In this document: in pieces, positions 42,403 through 51,034 of the stretch
Layout: each line of letters starts with the position of its first letter
Position numbering within the stretch: the stretch's first letter is position 1
Source: Flavobacterium sangjuense
GTDB lineage: Bacteria > Bacteroidota > Bacteroidia > Flavobacteriales > Flavobacteriaceae
Reading direction: 5' to 3'
Assembly: GCF_004797125.1 (NCBI RefSeq)
Contig: NZ_CP038810.1
Span: forward strand, 2,914,001 to 2,978,000
Length of the DNA stretch: 64,000 nt
Made by a program: the position numbers and the translations under genes
The notes under the pieces: model-generated
What the model saw: the letters and a program-made list of their open reading frames with translations, nothing else
Told to the model about the DNA's origin: nothing
Database searches by the model: none

Positions 42403-45400
42403 TTAACGAATAACCCGTTTAGTAACTACTACTCCATCGGTTGTTGTAATTTGAACTAATAACACTTCATTAACCATACCTCCGTCAAAGGTTGTTTGTG
42501 AAGCATTAATATCTTTTTTCTTAAAGAGTAATCGACCTCTTACATCATAAACTTTTATCGATTCCATCGTGGTTGTTCCGGTACTAACAACAAAATCATT
42601 AGCCCCATTTTTATAAATCACTACTTGACTTGCATTAAAAACAGGAATATTGATACCTAAAGCAGTATTTGTAAATCGGATACTAAAGCGATTCTCAAAA
42701 GTCCCAATTACAGTAGCAAACTGATAATCACTTGTTCTCAAATCATGAATAACATTTAAAAGTCTGTCTTCAATATAGATAGTTTGTGATTCAAACAAAC
42801 CATCAAAATTGGATAATTTAATTAGATAGGTTCCGGCAATAGTCGATTTGTATCCTATAGGAATTATATCAGCTTCATTAAATGGTAACGCACGTCCTTG
42901 AATACTAAGTTTTTTATCTTCCTGCATCGTATAGAGTGTAATCACATTCCCGACATCTATCATCTCTCCGTCAAAACCTCTATCAATACCTGAATTTGTA
43001 GCATCTTCTATATAACCAACTAAAAGTTGTTTGAATGCGCCTTCTGGGTTATAGATATCCAGCCAAAAACGATGGCGTTCCAAATCATCCACTATTGATG
43101 TTTCACTTGGTGGATTTGACATTTTAAAAAATTGATTGTTATTACCAACCAATCTCATAGAGTTCTTAAAAGTAGCATTTCCAACAGCTAATCCTTTAAC
43201 AAAGAATCCTTGTCCTGCCGCAATTTTCCCATTCGGAACACTTGTATTCACGCCCGGACTTGTCGTAGCTGTTCCGGTACCAACTCCTCCAGTGTAATTG
43301 TATACAGCGTAGTCATTAGCCGAATAGTTATTGCCGGATATTGCTGTGTTATGTGTCCATAAATAAATTGTTGCTCCAATAACTGGTACATTCAATGGAT
43401 CAGATAAAAACGAATTAGCGCTCAATGCACATGGATATGGATTTCCGATTAAATTAACCTGATTGCTTCCACCCACAATTGGAATAGTTATATTCCCTGT
43501 ATTTGGTACTCCAATAAACGAACCTGTAAATACATTAGCGGTAATCGTATTAAATGGAGCGACATCGGGTGTTCTTATTAGATATCCTTTGGCGGCCACC
43601 ATAACATCAGTTCCAAAAGCATTATTATAATAACCCGTAGATGAATTAAAACTATAGAATAAATTTGTTCCGGGAGAAAAACCTATTAATGTTTGCGGAC
43701 TTACCGGCGAAGACCAATATGTATAGTCGAATTTACGAACCGGAGTACTATTTCTTCTATAGGTAATATTTCCTGTGTTTGTAAACTGGACACCTAAATT
43801 ATTCAAAGTATTTACCTGAACCAAGCTGGCTGTATTTTGAAAAATTAATGAACCTCCTGTTATTTTTACATCATTTTCTACTGTTAAAGTGTGGCCCGAA
43901 AGAAAGTTAACAGCACCCGAAAGCACCTCAACTGAACATGCTTGAAGATCGCCTCCTGAGGTATAGTTCCCATTAAAAATTGCTTTAGTTGTAGATGTTG
44001 GAGCACCATTACTCCACGTCGATCCATCCCAAGTTGTTGATAAGAATCCTACATATACCGAATTAGAATATACTACCGGACAGGTTCCGTTTTGAAGCAC
44101 AACTCTGTAATAGCGTGTCCCCGCATAAGTTCCTATTTGAGCTGTTGTTAAAGTTGTTGTGGTATTGGCAATAGTGGTTAAACCGACAGTAAAAGCAGCA
44201 TCAGTCGCATACTCCCACCTAACAATTGTACCAACTGAACCCACTAAATTTAAACTAGTTGGTAACCAATTTGCACACATGGATTGGTTGCTTGATAAAA
44301 CGCCTAATGTTGGTGCTGGTTGAACCGTTATAACACTTGAACTAAAAGTGGAGCATCCATTAGCTCCAAGAGCTGTTCCTGTGTATGTTGTAGTCACACT
44401 AGGTTTGGCATAGACAGTTGAAGTAGGTGTTCCGGCAATATAAGGAGTTGTTGCAGCTGCATTAAAATAAAGTGCCGTTGCTGGTGACCAACTTACTTCA
44501 AGTGCCAGTGCCCCTGTAATATTTATATTGTCTACTGCCCATCCATAATCCCAAGTAGCATCATAATAAAATCGAATCTTAACGGATAAACCAACATAAG
44601 CTGTTAAATCTGCTGTTGCGTTAACAAAAGCAGAAGCGGTACCTTTAGAAGCAGTAAAGGCAGTTATAAGACCCCAAGTAGCACCACCATCAGTTGATAT
44701 CTCAACTCTGGCTTTGTTTCCCGGAATGTATCTTAAATAATGATAAAAGCTAAGTGAAGCGCTACTATAACCCGCTAAATTAATTGCAGGTGATACTAAA
44801 TAGGTTATCGTTCTATTGGTTCCGGGACTGCCTTGAGCATCTGAGTTAGTAAAATAAAAACGTGACGCATCATTACTGCTCATATTGACACTCCAATATG
44901 CACTAGTATATGTATAAGGGCTAGTTCTCAAAGTCCAGGAAGCATTGGCAGGGACTCCTCCGGTAGAGCTATTAACTGTTGTCCAATTAGTAGCACCATT
45001 AAAGTTTTCACTGTAAATTACCGCTGCGCTTGCAGCTGCTAAAGTAGCATTTAATGTCTGAACAGCGCCTTCACAAATTGTAGCTGATGCAGGTAGTATG
45101 CTAATAGCAGGAGGCTGTGGTTTTACGGTTACCGTTATACTTAATAATGACGAGCATAAACTTCCTGATGTTTGTGAAGCTGTTAAAGAATAGGTTGTAG
45201 TAGCAGTAGGTTGAAAAGTAAAACCAGCAGCTACAGAGCCTACAATATTTGTATTAGGTGACCATACAAAATTATTATAAGCAGCAGCACCGGTAAGGGT
45301 CACCAATGGCGTAATTTCTCCATAACAAATAGTAGCAGTTGTTTGGCTCAAAGAAATACTTGGTGCGGTAGTTACTGTAGCGTTTACGGGTGTTAGAAGT

Positions 45401-48255
45401 GAACGACAAATATTTGAGAATTTCCAATTATAAGCATACATATAAAATGTATTATCATAACCATTCCCTGTTATGCTGGCAACAGAAGAATTATAGGGAT
45501 ACGCGGCATTATCAATATTAATTAATAAACCTGCCGCTGGCAAGGTATCCATGTATAGAAAAAAATTACCCACTGGTAAATTAATTCCAAATGTAATAGT
45601 TTGCACTGTATTTCCTCCAGCTGCATTGGTAGTATAAGGATATGTCGCTAGTACTCCATTAGACGAATTTCGAATAGTAAATATCCCACTTTGCCCGGAA
45701 ACTAAAGGATAAATATCTATTGATTGCAAGGTGGTCGATGTTGAAACCGAAAAACTTATAAAAGTTTGGGTAAGTCCTGTACTTAAAGACCCTCCTTCAC
45801 CTATTGGCGAAATTGGACCAACAGTTACCTGACCTCCCGGTGCTCTTGATTGAGCATAATAAGTACTAGTTGCAAAAAGTGTAGGAGTAACATAATTATT
45901 TCCAGTTGCTATCAAGTTTGTTCCACCTGAGTCAGAAAACCATTCTATAGTAGAGCCAGGAGCAGAAGTGGCTTGCAGAGTTGTTGATCCACCACCGCAT
46001 AGCGTCCCATTAACAACAGTTAGCAAAGTTGGTGTTGTACAATCAGTACTAAAAGATTGAATTAAACTCCACACACTTTTATCTGTAGAACTACAATTAC
46101 CTCTAACCCAAACATAATATAAAGTTGCAGGTGTCAATCCTGTAATGGTTGCTGTTAAGATTCCAGCACCTACTGAACCCGATGGTGTTACAGATCCACT
46201 AGGTTGTGCATTAGAAGTGCTAACATAATATTGATATCCATTGGCTGGTGCCGGGACAGGTGCGGTCCACGAAATAGTTGCCGTGGTAACATCTGCAGAA
46301 TTGACTGTGACATCTGTCGGTTCAAAACAAGTAGGTGAAACAATAACACTAATATCGTCTACAACAATTTTACTTTGATTGGCAAAACTATAGCCCTGAA
46401 ATCCTAAATAATAAACATCATTAGTAACTGGTGTAAAGTCAATTGTAGCCGTTTGATATACCGTATTTACAAGATTGGGTAAATCCAATATAGTAATATT
46501 CATGCTAGATTCAGAAGGACCATTACCTAAACGAACTCTGAGATTTTCAGTATATGTTCCAACACTAGTGGTATTGTACTTAAATTTTAATCGATAAGAA
46601 ACTCCGGCTGTTAAACTTAATCCGGGAGTAAAAAACCAATCGTCTGAATCAATAGGATTATTTGTAGCCAAATGAATAGCATTTGGTGTAGATGACGCTA
46701 TAGAATTTTGAACTTGCCAAAGTACACTATCTGAATTATTATTAGTAATAGTAAAACAAGTTGGAACCGTCGCTACTGGTGTTGTGTCAAAATTTTGAAA
46801 ATAAGGAATTGGATAAGATCCACAAGTTGTAGTAACAGTGGCAGTTGCACTATTAGTATTACAACCTAAACCGACAGCTCTAACTCGAAAATAATAAGTA
46901 GTAAAAGGAGTTAGTCCGTTAACTGCCAAACTAGTAAGTGCACTAGATGAAATGTTATTGTAGCTAGGAAGAATAGCACTAAAACTACTGTTGGTAGAAA
47001 CGTCGATACGATAGTCTGTAGCCCCAGTTACTGCACTCCAGGTAGCTGTAAAAGAATTCCCTTCGATTGTTGATGTTGTCAAACCTACCGGTGCTGGTAT
47101 ACAAGTGGATTTTGATTCTGAAATCATACCTCCAAAATAATAGTATGGACCACCCATACAACCCGAATTATAAGGTATAACCCAATAATAATAATTTGTA
47201 TTTGGAGTTAAAGACGTTTGTGTAAAAGTGGTTGCATTAGTATTACTAATCACCGTATAAGTTCCTGATATAACATCATTTATAGCCCAATAAACTCTAT
47301 TTGGAATATTTAAACTAGTAGGTGGTGTAGCAACGACACTACTTAATATTAAATAATTGGTTGGTGCAGGGGTAGCTGCTGTAAAACTATTACCAACAAA
47401 ACTTGTTGTGCTGACACTTGTCCCTCCTATTATAAGATTAGACGGTGCGGCTGCAGGCAAAACACAATTAGCTGATGGAGTAAATGAATATTTAAGTCCA
47501 TTATTAGGATATTCTGTCACACTGGTTCTAACAGTATTTGAATTAGCAGTCCCTTCGATAGTTTTTCCAAACCATGTACTATTAACATTTGCACCTGTTT
47601 GCAAACGGTTTTTAACATCTCCTTGAAAAAAATCATTTGTCACACCACGTATACCAACTTGAGTATTTAAAACAGTGGTATCATCAGGAGCACAAACACC
47701 ATAAGACAACTCAACAACATTTGTCGTTTCAACTAATCGTATCTGAAAATTAAAATTACCTGTCATGATTTTTCTTCGCGCATTAGTCCATTGTACTACA
47801 AAAACTCTATTTGGTGATGAACCTATTGTTGTGTAAACAACATCATCTGTAGTACTGGAACTTGAAGAAGTTAAATTCATTCCTAAGGCGCTAATACTTC
47901 CACCATTTGTATAGGAAGTAGCATCACTAAGAGGTATATAATTTGTAGTTGTTGGAGCAATCCCAAAAGAAATAAATCCGTTTGAACTAATATAACACTG
48001 CGTTTGATTTACCCCATTAAAGGTAAAGGTAAAACCTAAATTAACAGCAGCAGTTACATTGTCATCCCAAGGAGCAGCAATAGCGGTTGTCGGTGTTGTT
48101 AAGGCGGTGTATGCTGAATTTGATTCAGTAAACCCATAGGTATTTACTTGACAATATGCAAACTGACTGAATACTAAAAGTAACGCCATAGGCAAAAACC
48201 CACAAAAAACATTTTTTTGTCTCGAGCTTTTATTTGAGTTAAAATTATTATTCAT
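42403..48255 (-). CDS. Large T9SS-exported multidomain surface protein (1950 residues)
   Basis: The signal peptide spans about residues 1-36 (MALLLVFSQFAYCQ). Then come the same N-terminal beta-sandwich module as in the neighbours (LGFTFTFNGV, SPNRVFVVQWTN, IRLVETTNVVELSYG; to about residue 270), fn3 domains, a jelly roll (YFQNFDTTPVATVPTCF, about 475-640), another fn3, a second jelly roll (YSENFNGATNWTTV, about 1075-1250), Ig-like domains, WDGSTWSNGAPTS, FDYTYWSSPVSPQTL, and a C-terminal T9SS domain (KVYDVRGRLLFKK ... TKRVIR). Long stretches align with the 1851-residue protein, so the two arose by duplication. It has its own promoter region at its 5' side and diverges from the phosphoribosyltransferase gene. 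Confidence 0.88.
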   Translation of the reverse strand: MNNNFNSNKSSRQKNVFCGFLPMALLLVFSQFAYCQVNTYGFTESNSAYTALTTPTTAIAAPWDDNVTAAVNLGFTFTFNGVNQTQCYISSNGFISFGIAPTTTNYIPLSDATSYTNGGSISALGMNLTSSSSSTTDDVVYTTIGSSPNRVFVVQWTNARRKIMTGNFNFQIRLVETTNVVELSYGVCAPDDTTVLNTQVGIRGVTNDFFQGDVKNRLQTGANVNSTWFGKTIEGTANSNTVRTSVTEYPNNGLKYSFTPSANCVLPAAAPSNLIIGGTSVSTTSFVGNSFTAATPAPTNYLILSSVVATPPTSLNIPNRVYWAINDVISGTYTVISNTNATTFTQTSLTPNTNYYYWVIPYNSGCMGGPYYYFGGMISESKSTCIPAPVGLTTSTIEGNSFTATWSAVTGATDYRIDVSTNSSFSAILPSYNNISSSALTSLAVNGLTPFTTYYFRVRAVGLGCNTNSATATVTTTCGSYPIPYFQNFDTTPVATVPTCFTITNNNSDSVLWQVQNSIASSTPNAIHLATNNPIDSDDWFFTPGLSLTAGVSYRLKFKYNTTSVGTYTENLRVRLGNGPSESSMNITILDLPNLVNTVYQTATIDFTPVTNDVYYLGFQGYSFANQSKIVVDDISVIVSPTCFEPTDVTVNSADVTTATISWTAPVPAPANGYQYYVSTSNAQPSGSVTPSGSVGAGILTATITGLTPATLYYVWVRGNCSSTDKSVWSLIQSFSTDCTTPTLLTVVNGTLCGGGSTTLQATSAPGSTIEWFSDSGGTNLIATGNNYVTPTLFATSTYYAQSRAPGGQVTVGPISPIGEGGSLSTGLTQTFISFSVSTSTTLQSIDIYPLVSGQSGIFTIRNSSNGVLATYPYTTNAAGGNTVQTITFGINLPVGNFFLYMDTLPAAGLLINIDNAAYPYNSSVASITGNGYDNTFYMYAYNWKFSNICRSLLTPVNATVTTAPSISLSQTTATICYGEITPLVTLTGAAAYNNFVWSPNTNIVGSVAAGFTFQPTATTTYSLTASQTSGSLCSSLLSITVTVKPQPPAISILPASATICEGAVQTLNATLAAASAAVIYSENFNGATNWTTVNSSTGGVPANASWTLRTSPYTYTSAYWSVNMSSNDASRFYFTNSDAQGSPGTNRTITYLVSPAINLAGYSSASLSFYHYLRYIPGNKARVEISTDGGATWGLITAFTASKGTASAFVNATADLTAYVGLSVKIRFYYDATWDYGWAVDNINITGALALEVSWSPATALYFNAAATTPYIAGTPTSTVYAKPSVTTTYTGTALGANGCSTFSSSVITVQPAPTLGVLSSNQSMCANWLPTSLNLVGSVGTIVRWEYATDAAFTVGLTTIANTTTTLTTAQIGTYAGTRYYRVVLQNGTCPVVYSNSVYVGFLSTTWDGSTWSNGAPTSTTKAIFNGNYTSGGDLQACSVEVLSGAVNFLSGHTLTVENDVKITGGSLIFQNTASLVQVNTLNNLGVQFTNTGNITYRRNSTPVRKFDYTYWSSPVSPQTLIGFSPGTNLFYSFNSSTGYYNNAFGTDVMVAAKGYLIRTPDVAPFNTITANVFTGSFIGVPNTGNITIPIVGGSNQVNLIGNPYPCALSANSFLSDPLNVPVIGATIYLWTHNTAISGNNYSANDYAVYNYTGGVGTGTATTSPGVNTSVPNGKIAAGQGFFVKGLAVGNATFKNSMRLVGNNNQFFKMSNPPSETSIVDDLERHRFWLDIYNPEGAFKQLLVGYIEDATNSGIDRGFDGEMIDVGNVITLYTMQEDKKLSIQGRALPFNEADIIPIGYKSTIAGTYLIKLSNFDGLFESQTIYIEDRLLNVIHDLRTSDYQFATVIGTFENRFSIRFTNTALGINIPVFNASQVVIYKNGANDFVVSTGTTTMESIKVYDVRGRLLFKKKDINASQTTFDGGMVNEVLLVQITTTDGVVVTKRVIR

Positions 48256-48277
48256 TTGTTTTTACTTAATAAACACA

Positions 48278-48285
48278 CAAAAGTA
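48278..48285 (-). promoter_or_regulatory. Candidate -7 element of the 1950-residue protein gene
   Basis: On the minus strand this reads TACTTTTG, a full TAnnTTTG match 22 bases before the start codon. The -33 element is not clear. The rest of the 299-base divergent spacer is A+T-rich and shows no gene. Confidence 0.5.
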
Positions 48286-48510
48286 TATGATTAGACCGAT
48301 TTTATTTCTAAATTCAGACTAACCTACTGTTTTCAAACCGATTATAACATCTAGTCTACAACCAGCAAAGGTCACAAATATATATGAAATCTTTAAAAAA
48401 AAAAGCTTAATTATTGATATATGGATTAAAATCGATAAATGCCAAGTATAATCGATGTACAACCTCTTTTAAATTAATATATTTCTCATATAAAACCTAT
48501 TAATTTTAAA

Positions 48511-48541
48511 TTTGTGAAAACTAACACTTTGCATATCTTTG
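48511..48541 (+). promoter_or_regulatory. Promoter of the phosphoribosyltransferase gene
   Basis: TTTG at 48511-48514, 19-base spacer, TATCTTTG at 48534-48541: a full match to the Bacteroidota consensus. It sits 13 bases before the ATG at 48555, giving a very short leader. Confidence 0.72.
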
Positions 48542-48554
48542 AAAAAAAAATGTA

Positions 48555-49052
48555 ATGAGTCAAAATATAATTCTTAATCATCTGGAAATAGATCATAAAA
48601 TCAAAAGAATTGCCTATCAAATTTACGAGACCTTTGCCGAAGAAAATGAAGTGATTATAGCTGGTATCGCAAATAATGGCTATGTTTTTGCAGAAAAAAT
48701 AGGTGCCGTTTTAAAAACTATCTCCGATTTAAAAGTTACTTTATGTGAGGTTAAGATTGACAAACAAAATCCTTCATCCAAAATCACCACTTCAATTCCA
48801 AAGGAAATATACATAAACAAAAGCATCGTCTTGGTTGATGACGTACTAAACTCAGGCACCACACTGATATATGGTGTCAAACATTTTTTAGAAATCCCGG
48901 TAAAAAAAATCAAAACAGCTGTTTTGGTTGACCGAAATCACAAAAAATTTCCGGTTAAAGCTGACTTCAAAGGAATCTCACTATCCACTTCCTTAAAAGA
49001 ACATGTACATGTTGTATTTGAAGGCAAAAACAATCACGCCTATTTAGTCTAA
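48555..49052 (+). CDS. Phosphoribosyltransferase-family protein (PyrR-like)
   Basis: 165 residues. The type I PRTase fold is shown by the PRPP-binding loop IVLVDDVLNSGTTLIYG near residue 92-108, with the two Asp and the Thr that contact PRPP and Mg. The overall length and the ending VDRNHKKFPVKADFKGISL match PyrR-like and hypoxanthine-type PRTases of Bacteroidota. PyrR proteins regulate pyrimidine genes and may have uracil PRTase activity; no pyr genes adjoin it, so function stays open. Its end overlaps the convergent shikimate kinase gene by 9 bases. Confidence 0.85.
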   Translation: MSQNIILNHLEIDHKIKRIAYQIYETFAEENEVIIAGIANNGYVFAEKIGAVLKTISDLKVTLCEVKIDKQNPSSKITTSIPKEIYINKSIVLVDDVLNSGTTLIYGVKHFLEIPVKKIKTAVLVDRNHKKFPVKADFKGISLSTSLKEHVHVVFEGKNNHAYLV

Positions 49053-49562
49053 AAACTGAAGTATTTCTTGAACTATTGAATCCGGTGTTTTATTGTCTAT
49101 GTTTACTTTAAAAGTGGCTTGATTATAAAAATAACTTCTCTCAAATAAGTGCTTGGAGACAAATTCTTTTAATTCTTCTTCAGATTGACTGGCAACCAGC
49201 GGCCTTGTTTTCTTTTCTGAGATAAGTCTTTCCAAGATAACTGGTAATGAAGCATTTAAATAAATCGAAATATTATTTTTACCATTAAGAAGTAAATGAT
49301 TATCAGCATAACAAGGTGTTCCTCCTCCGGTACTGATAATTAAATTTTCTCCATTCTCAGTAATTTCTTTGAAAATTTCATGTTCAATTCTTCTAAAGTA
49401 AATTTCACCCTTTTGCTTAAAGAGTTCACTAATGGTTAAATTAGTTTTTTCTTCGATTAAATTATCTAAATCAACATATTTAACTCCTGTTTTTTCTGAA
49501 AGTAACTGAGCGATTGTGGTCTTACCAACAGCCATATAACCTACCAAAATAACTTTCTTCAT
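49044..49562 (-). CDS. aroK: Shikimate kinase
   Basis: 172 residues, the standard size. It phosphorylates shikimate at O3 in the aromatic amino acid pathway. Motifs are the P-loop GYMAVGKTTIAQLL at residues about 8-21, the Mg/shikimate-binding VDLDNLIEEKT, the Arg in FRRIEHEIF, and the GGG shikimate motif in ISTGGGTPCY near residue 78; the lid Arg lies in EKKTRPLVA. All key residues are present. It has its own region upstream, divergent from the tRNA operon. The phosphoribosyltransferase pairing is a common flavobacterial gene neighbourhood. Confidence 0.94.
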   Translation of the reverse strand: MKKVILVGYMAVGKTTIAQLLSEKTGVKYVDLDNLIEEKTNLTISELFKQKGEIYFRRIEHEIFKEITENGENLIISTGGGTPCYADNHLLLNGKNNISIYLNASLPVILERLISEKKTRPLVASQSEEELKEFVSKHLFERSYFYNQATFKVNIDNKTPDSIVQEILQFLD

Positions 49563-49633
49563 TACAATAAAACCTTATAAATTAAGCCGTTAACACCCTT
49601 TGTTAAAAAAAGGCAAATTTATAATAAAATTGC

Positions 49634-49665
49634 TTTGAAATATAAATAATAAGGCCTTATATTTG
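49634..49665 (+). promoter_or_regulatory. Promoter of the tRNA cluster
   Basis: TTTG at 49634-49637, 20-base spacer, TATATTTG at 49658-49665: a textbook Bacteroidota promoter, with transcription expected near 49672, 18 bases before the first tRNA. Confidence 0.78.
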
Positions 49666-49689
49666 CACCCGCATTCAAGAAAAGAAAAA

Positions 49690-49762
49690 GACTCGATAGC
49701 TCAGTCGGTAGAGCACATCACTTTTAATGATGGGGTCCTGGGTTCGAGCCCCAGTCGGGTCA
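49690..49762 (+). tRNA. tRNA-Lys (anticodon TTT), first copy
   Basis: 73 bases with a full cloverleaf: acceptor GACTCGA/TCGGGTC (one G-T pair), D arm GCTCAGTCGGTAGAGC, anticodon stem CATCA/TGATG with loop CTTTTAA, and T arm CTGGG-TTCGAGC-CCCAG. CCA is not encoded. It is identical to the second copy 98 bases on. Confidence 0.96.
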
Positions 49763-49787
49763 CATTTTTTTTCTTCGATACGCTAAA

Positions 49788-49860
49788 GACTCGATAGCTC
49801 AGTCGGTAGAGCACATCACTTTTAATGATGGGGTCCTGGGTTCGAGCCCCAGTCGGGTCA
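49788..49860 (+). tRNA. tRNA-Lys (anticodon TTT), second copy
   Basis: Identical to the copy at 49690-49762 over all 73 bases. The 25-base spacer between the two copies contains no promoter, so both are processed from one transcript. Confidence 0.96.
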
Positions 49861-49900
49861 CAAAAAGTCGAACAAGTTTTGTTTGGCTTTTTTTGTTATA

Positions 49901-49983
49901 GGCCACGTGGAGAAACGGTAGACTTGCCATCTTGAGGGGGTGGTGCTCGTAAGGGCGTGTGGGTTCAAATCCCACCGTGGTCA
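49901..49983 (+). tRNA. tRNA-Leu (anticodon GAG)
   Basis: 83 bases with the long variable arm of a class II tRNA. The acceptor is GGCCACG/CGTGGTC, the anticodon stem CCATC/GGTGG with loop TTGAGGG (anticodon GAG), and the T loop TTCAAAT. It lies 40 bases after the second tRNA-Lys and is likely in the same transcript. Confidence 0.92.
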
Positions 49984-50056
49984 CAATTTAAAGAGTAAAT
50001 TCAAATTGAGTTTGCTCTTTTTTTTATGCTTTTTACTCACCGTAAAGATATTATAT

Positions 50057-50064
50057 TACTTTTG
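50057..50064 (+). promoter_or_regulatory. Candidate -7 element of the CarH-like regulator gene
   Basis: TACTTTTG fits TAnnTTTG, 22 bases before the ATG at 50086. It is directly followed by TTTATT, so the stretch TTGTTTA repeats the core of the crtI operator half-site (TTGTTTAAC), which hints at autoregulation. The -33 element is poor (TTTA). Confidence 0.45.
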
Positions 50065-50085
50065 TTTATTATTTTTACAGAAAAG

Positions 50086-50982
50086 ATGAACAATGTTAAG
50101 AGTGTCTTTAGTATAAAAGACTTAGAAAATCTCACCGGTATTAAAGCCCATACGATACGAATTTGGGAGAAACGATACAATGTTTTGGAACCTATGCGTA
50201 CCGAAACCAATATTCGTTTGTATGACTTGACCAGTCTTCAGAAACTATTAAATATAACCTTACTTCATAAACATGGTTATAAAATTTCGAACATTTCAAA
50301 ACTCCCTAAAGAAAGAATTCCACAACTCGTCAATGAAATCATCTCCGATAAAAGTGCCAAGCACCATGCTATAAATGCATTTAAAATGGCAATGATGAAT
50401 TTTGATCAGACATTGTTTTTTAATACTTATAACGACTTACTTTCGGAGAAATCATTCAGGGATGTTTTTTACGAAGTTCTAATACCGTTAATCAATGATA
50501 TCGGATTGTTATGGCAAACCGATACCATAACCCCGGCTCACGAGCATTTTATCTCCTATTTGATCAAGCAAAAGGTACTGTCCAATACGGAAAAAGTTCA
50601 GCTTCAATCACCAACAAGACACGATAAAATATTTGTGCTTTATTTACCTATGAATGAAGTACACGAGTTAGGTCTGATGTTTTTAAACTATGAGATATTG
50701 AGTCAAGGATACAAAACCATTTTTCTTGGCGAAAGTATTCCCACAGAAAGCTTAAAAGATTTAAAAAAATACTTTGATAACATCACTTACATCTGTTATA
50801 TGACAGTTGAACCTAATAAATCAGAAGTAAATGACTACATTAAAAAGTTGAGAAAAGAAATTTTGGATGAATCATCCAACCTATGGGTAATTGGTAGAGC
50901 CACTGAACATATAACATCCAACCAATCTGACAAAAAAATCACTATCTTTAATTCGATTGAAAGGTTAGTCAATTTTTTATAA
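50086..50982 (+). CDS. CarH/LitR-like MerR regulator with a cobalamin-binding domain
   Basis: 298 residues from the ATG at 50086; the longer frame from 50026 runs through the promoter. Residues 8-75 are a MerR winged helix (FSIKDLENLTGIKAHTIRIW, RLYDL). Residues about 95-175 are the helical bundle that caps B12, with Trp143, nine residues, then Glu153-His154, the W-x9-EH signature of CarH photoreceptors. Residues 181-298 are a Rossmann-like B12 domain with EVHELG at 191-196, whose His193 is the expected lower cobalt ligand. In CarH, adenosylcobalamin builds the DNA-bound tetramer in the dark and light breaks it. The residue after the Trp is Gln, not the His that becomes the second ligand in Thermus CarH. 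It precedes crtI-crtB-crtZ and is most likely their repressor. Confidence 0.85.
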   Translation: MNNVKSVFSIKDLENLTGIKAHTIRIWEKRYNVLEPMRTETNIRLYDLTSLQKLLNITLLHKHGYKISNISKLPKERIPQLVNEIISDKSAKHHAINAFKMAMMNFDQTLFFNTYNDLLSEKSFRDVFYEVLIPLINDIGLLWQTDTITPAHEHFISYLIKQKVLSNTEKVQLQSPTRHDKIFVLYLPMNEVHELGLMFLNYEILSQGYKTIFLGESIPTESLKDLKKYFDNITYICYMTVEPNKSEVNDYIKKLRKEILDESSNLWVIGRATEHITSNQSDKKITIFNSIERLVNFL

Positions 50983-51001
50983 TTGCATAAAAGATTTTTT
51001 A

Positions 51002-51033
51002 TTGTTTAACTTTTTTATACTTTTGTTAAACAA
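51002..51033 (+). promoter_or_regulatory. crtI promoter with a perfect inverted-repeat operator
   Basis: TTGTTTAAC (51002-51010) and GTTAAACAA (51025-51033) form a perfect 9-bp inverted repeat with a 14-base spacer. The -7 element TACTTTTG (51018-51025) lies in the spacer and touches the right arm, and the start codon follows 1 base after the repeat. A protein bound here would cover the promoter from about -23 to the start codon. The MerR regulator encoded just upstream is the obvious ligand. Confidence 0.68.
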
Positions 51034-51034
51034 A

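Noticed and set aside
23768..48255. Repeat-rich region considered as a possible prophage, polyketide or CRISPR-like region
   Set aside because: The repeats are protein domains in long, uninterrupted frames ending in T9SS signals. No integrase, capsid, cas or synthase genes are present.
49799..49984. A 61-codon minus-strand frame with GFEPTRPYEHHPLK and LGLEPRTPSLK
   Set aside because: It is exactly antisense to the second tRNA-Lys and the tRNA-Leu. Such GFEPT/LEPRT frames are a known artefact of translating tRNA complements.
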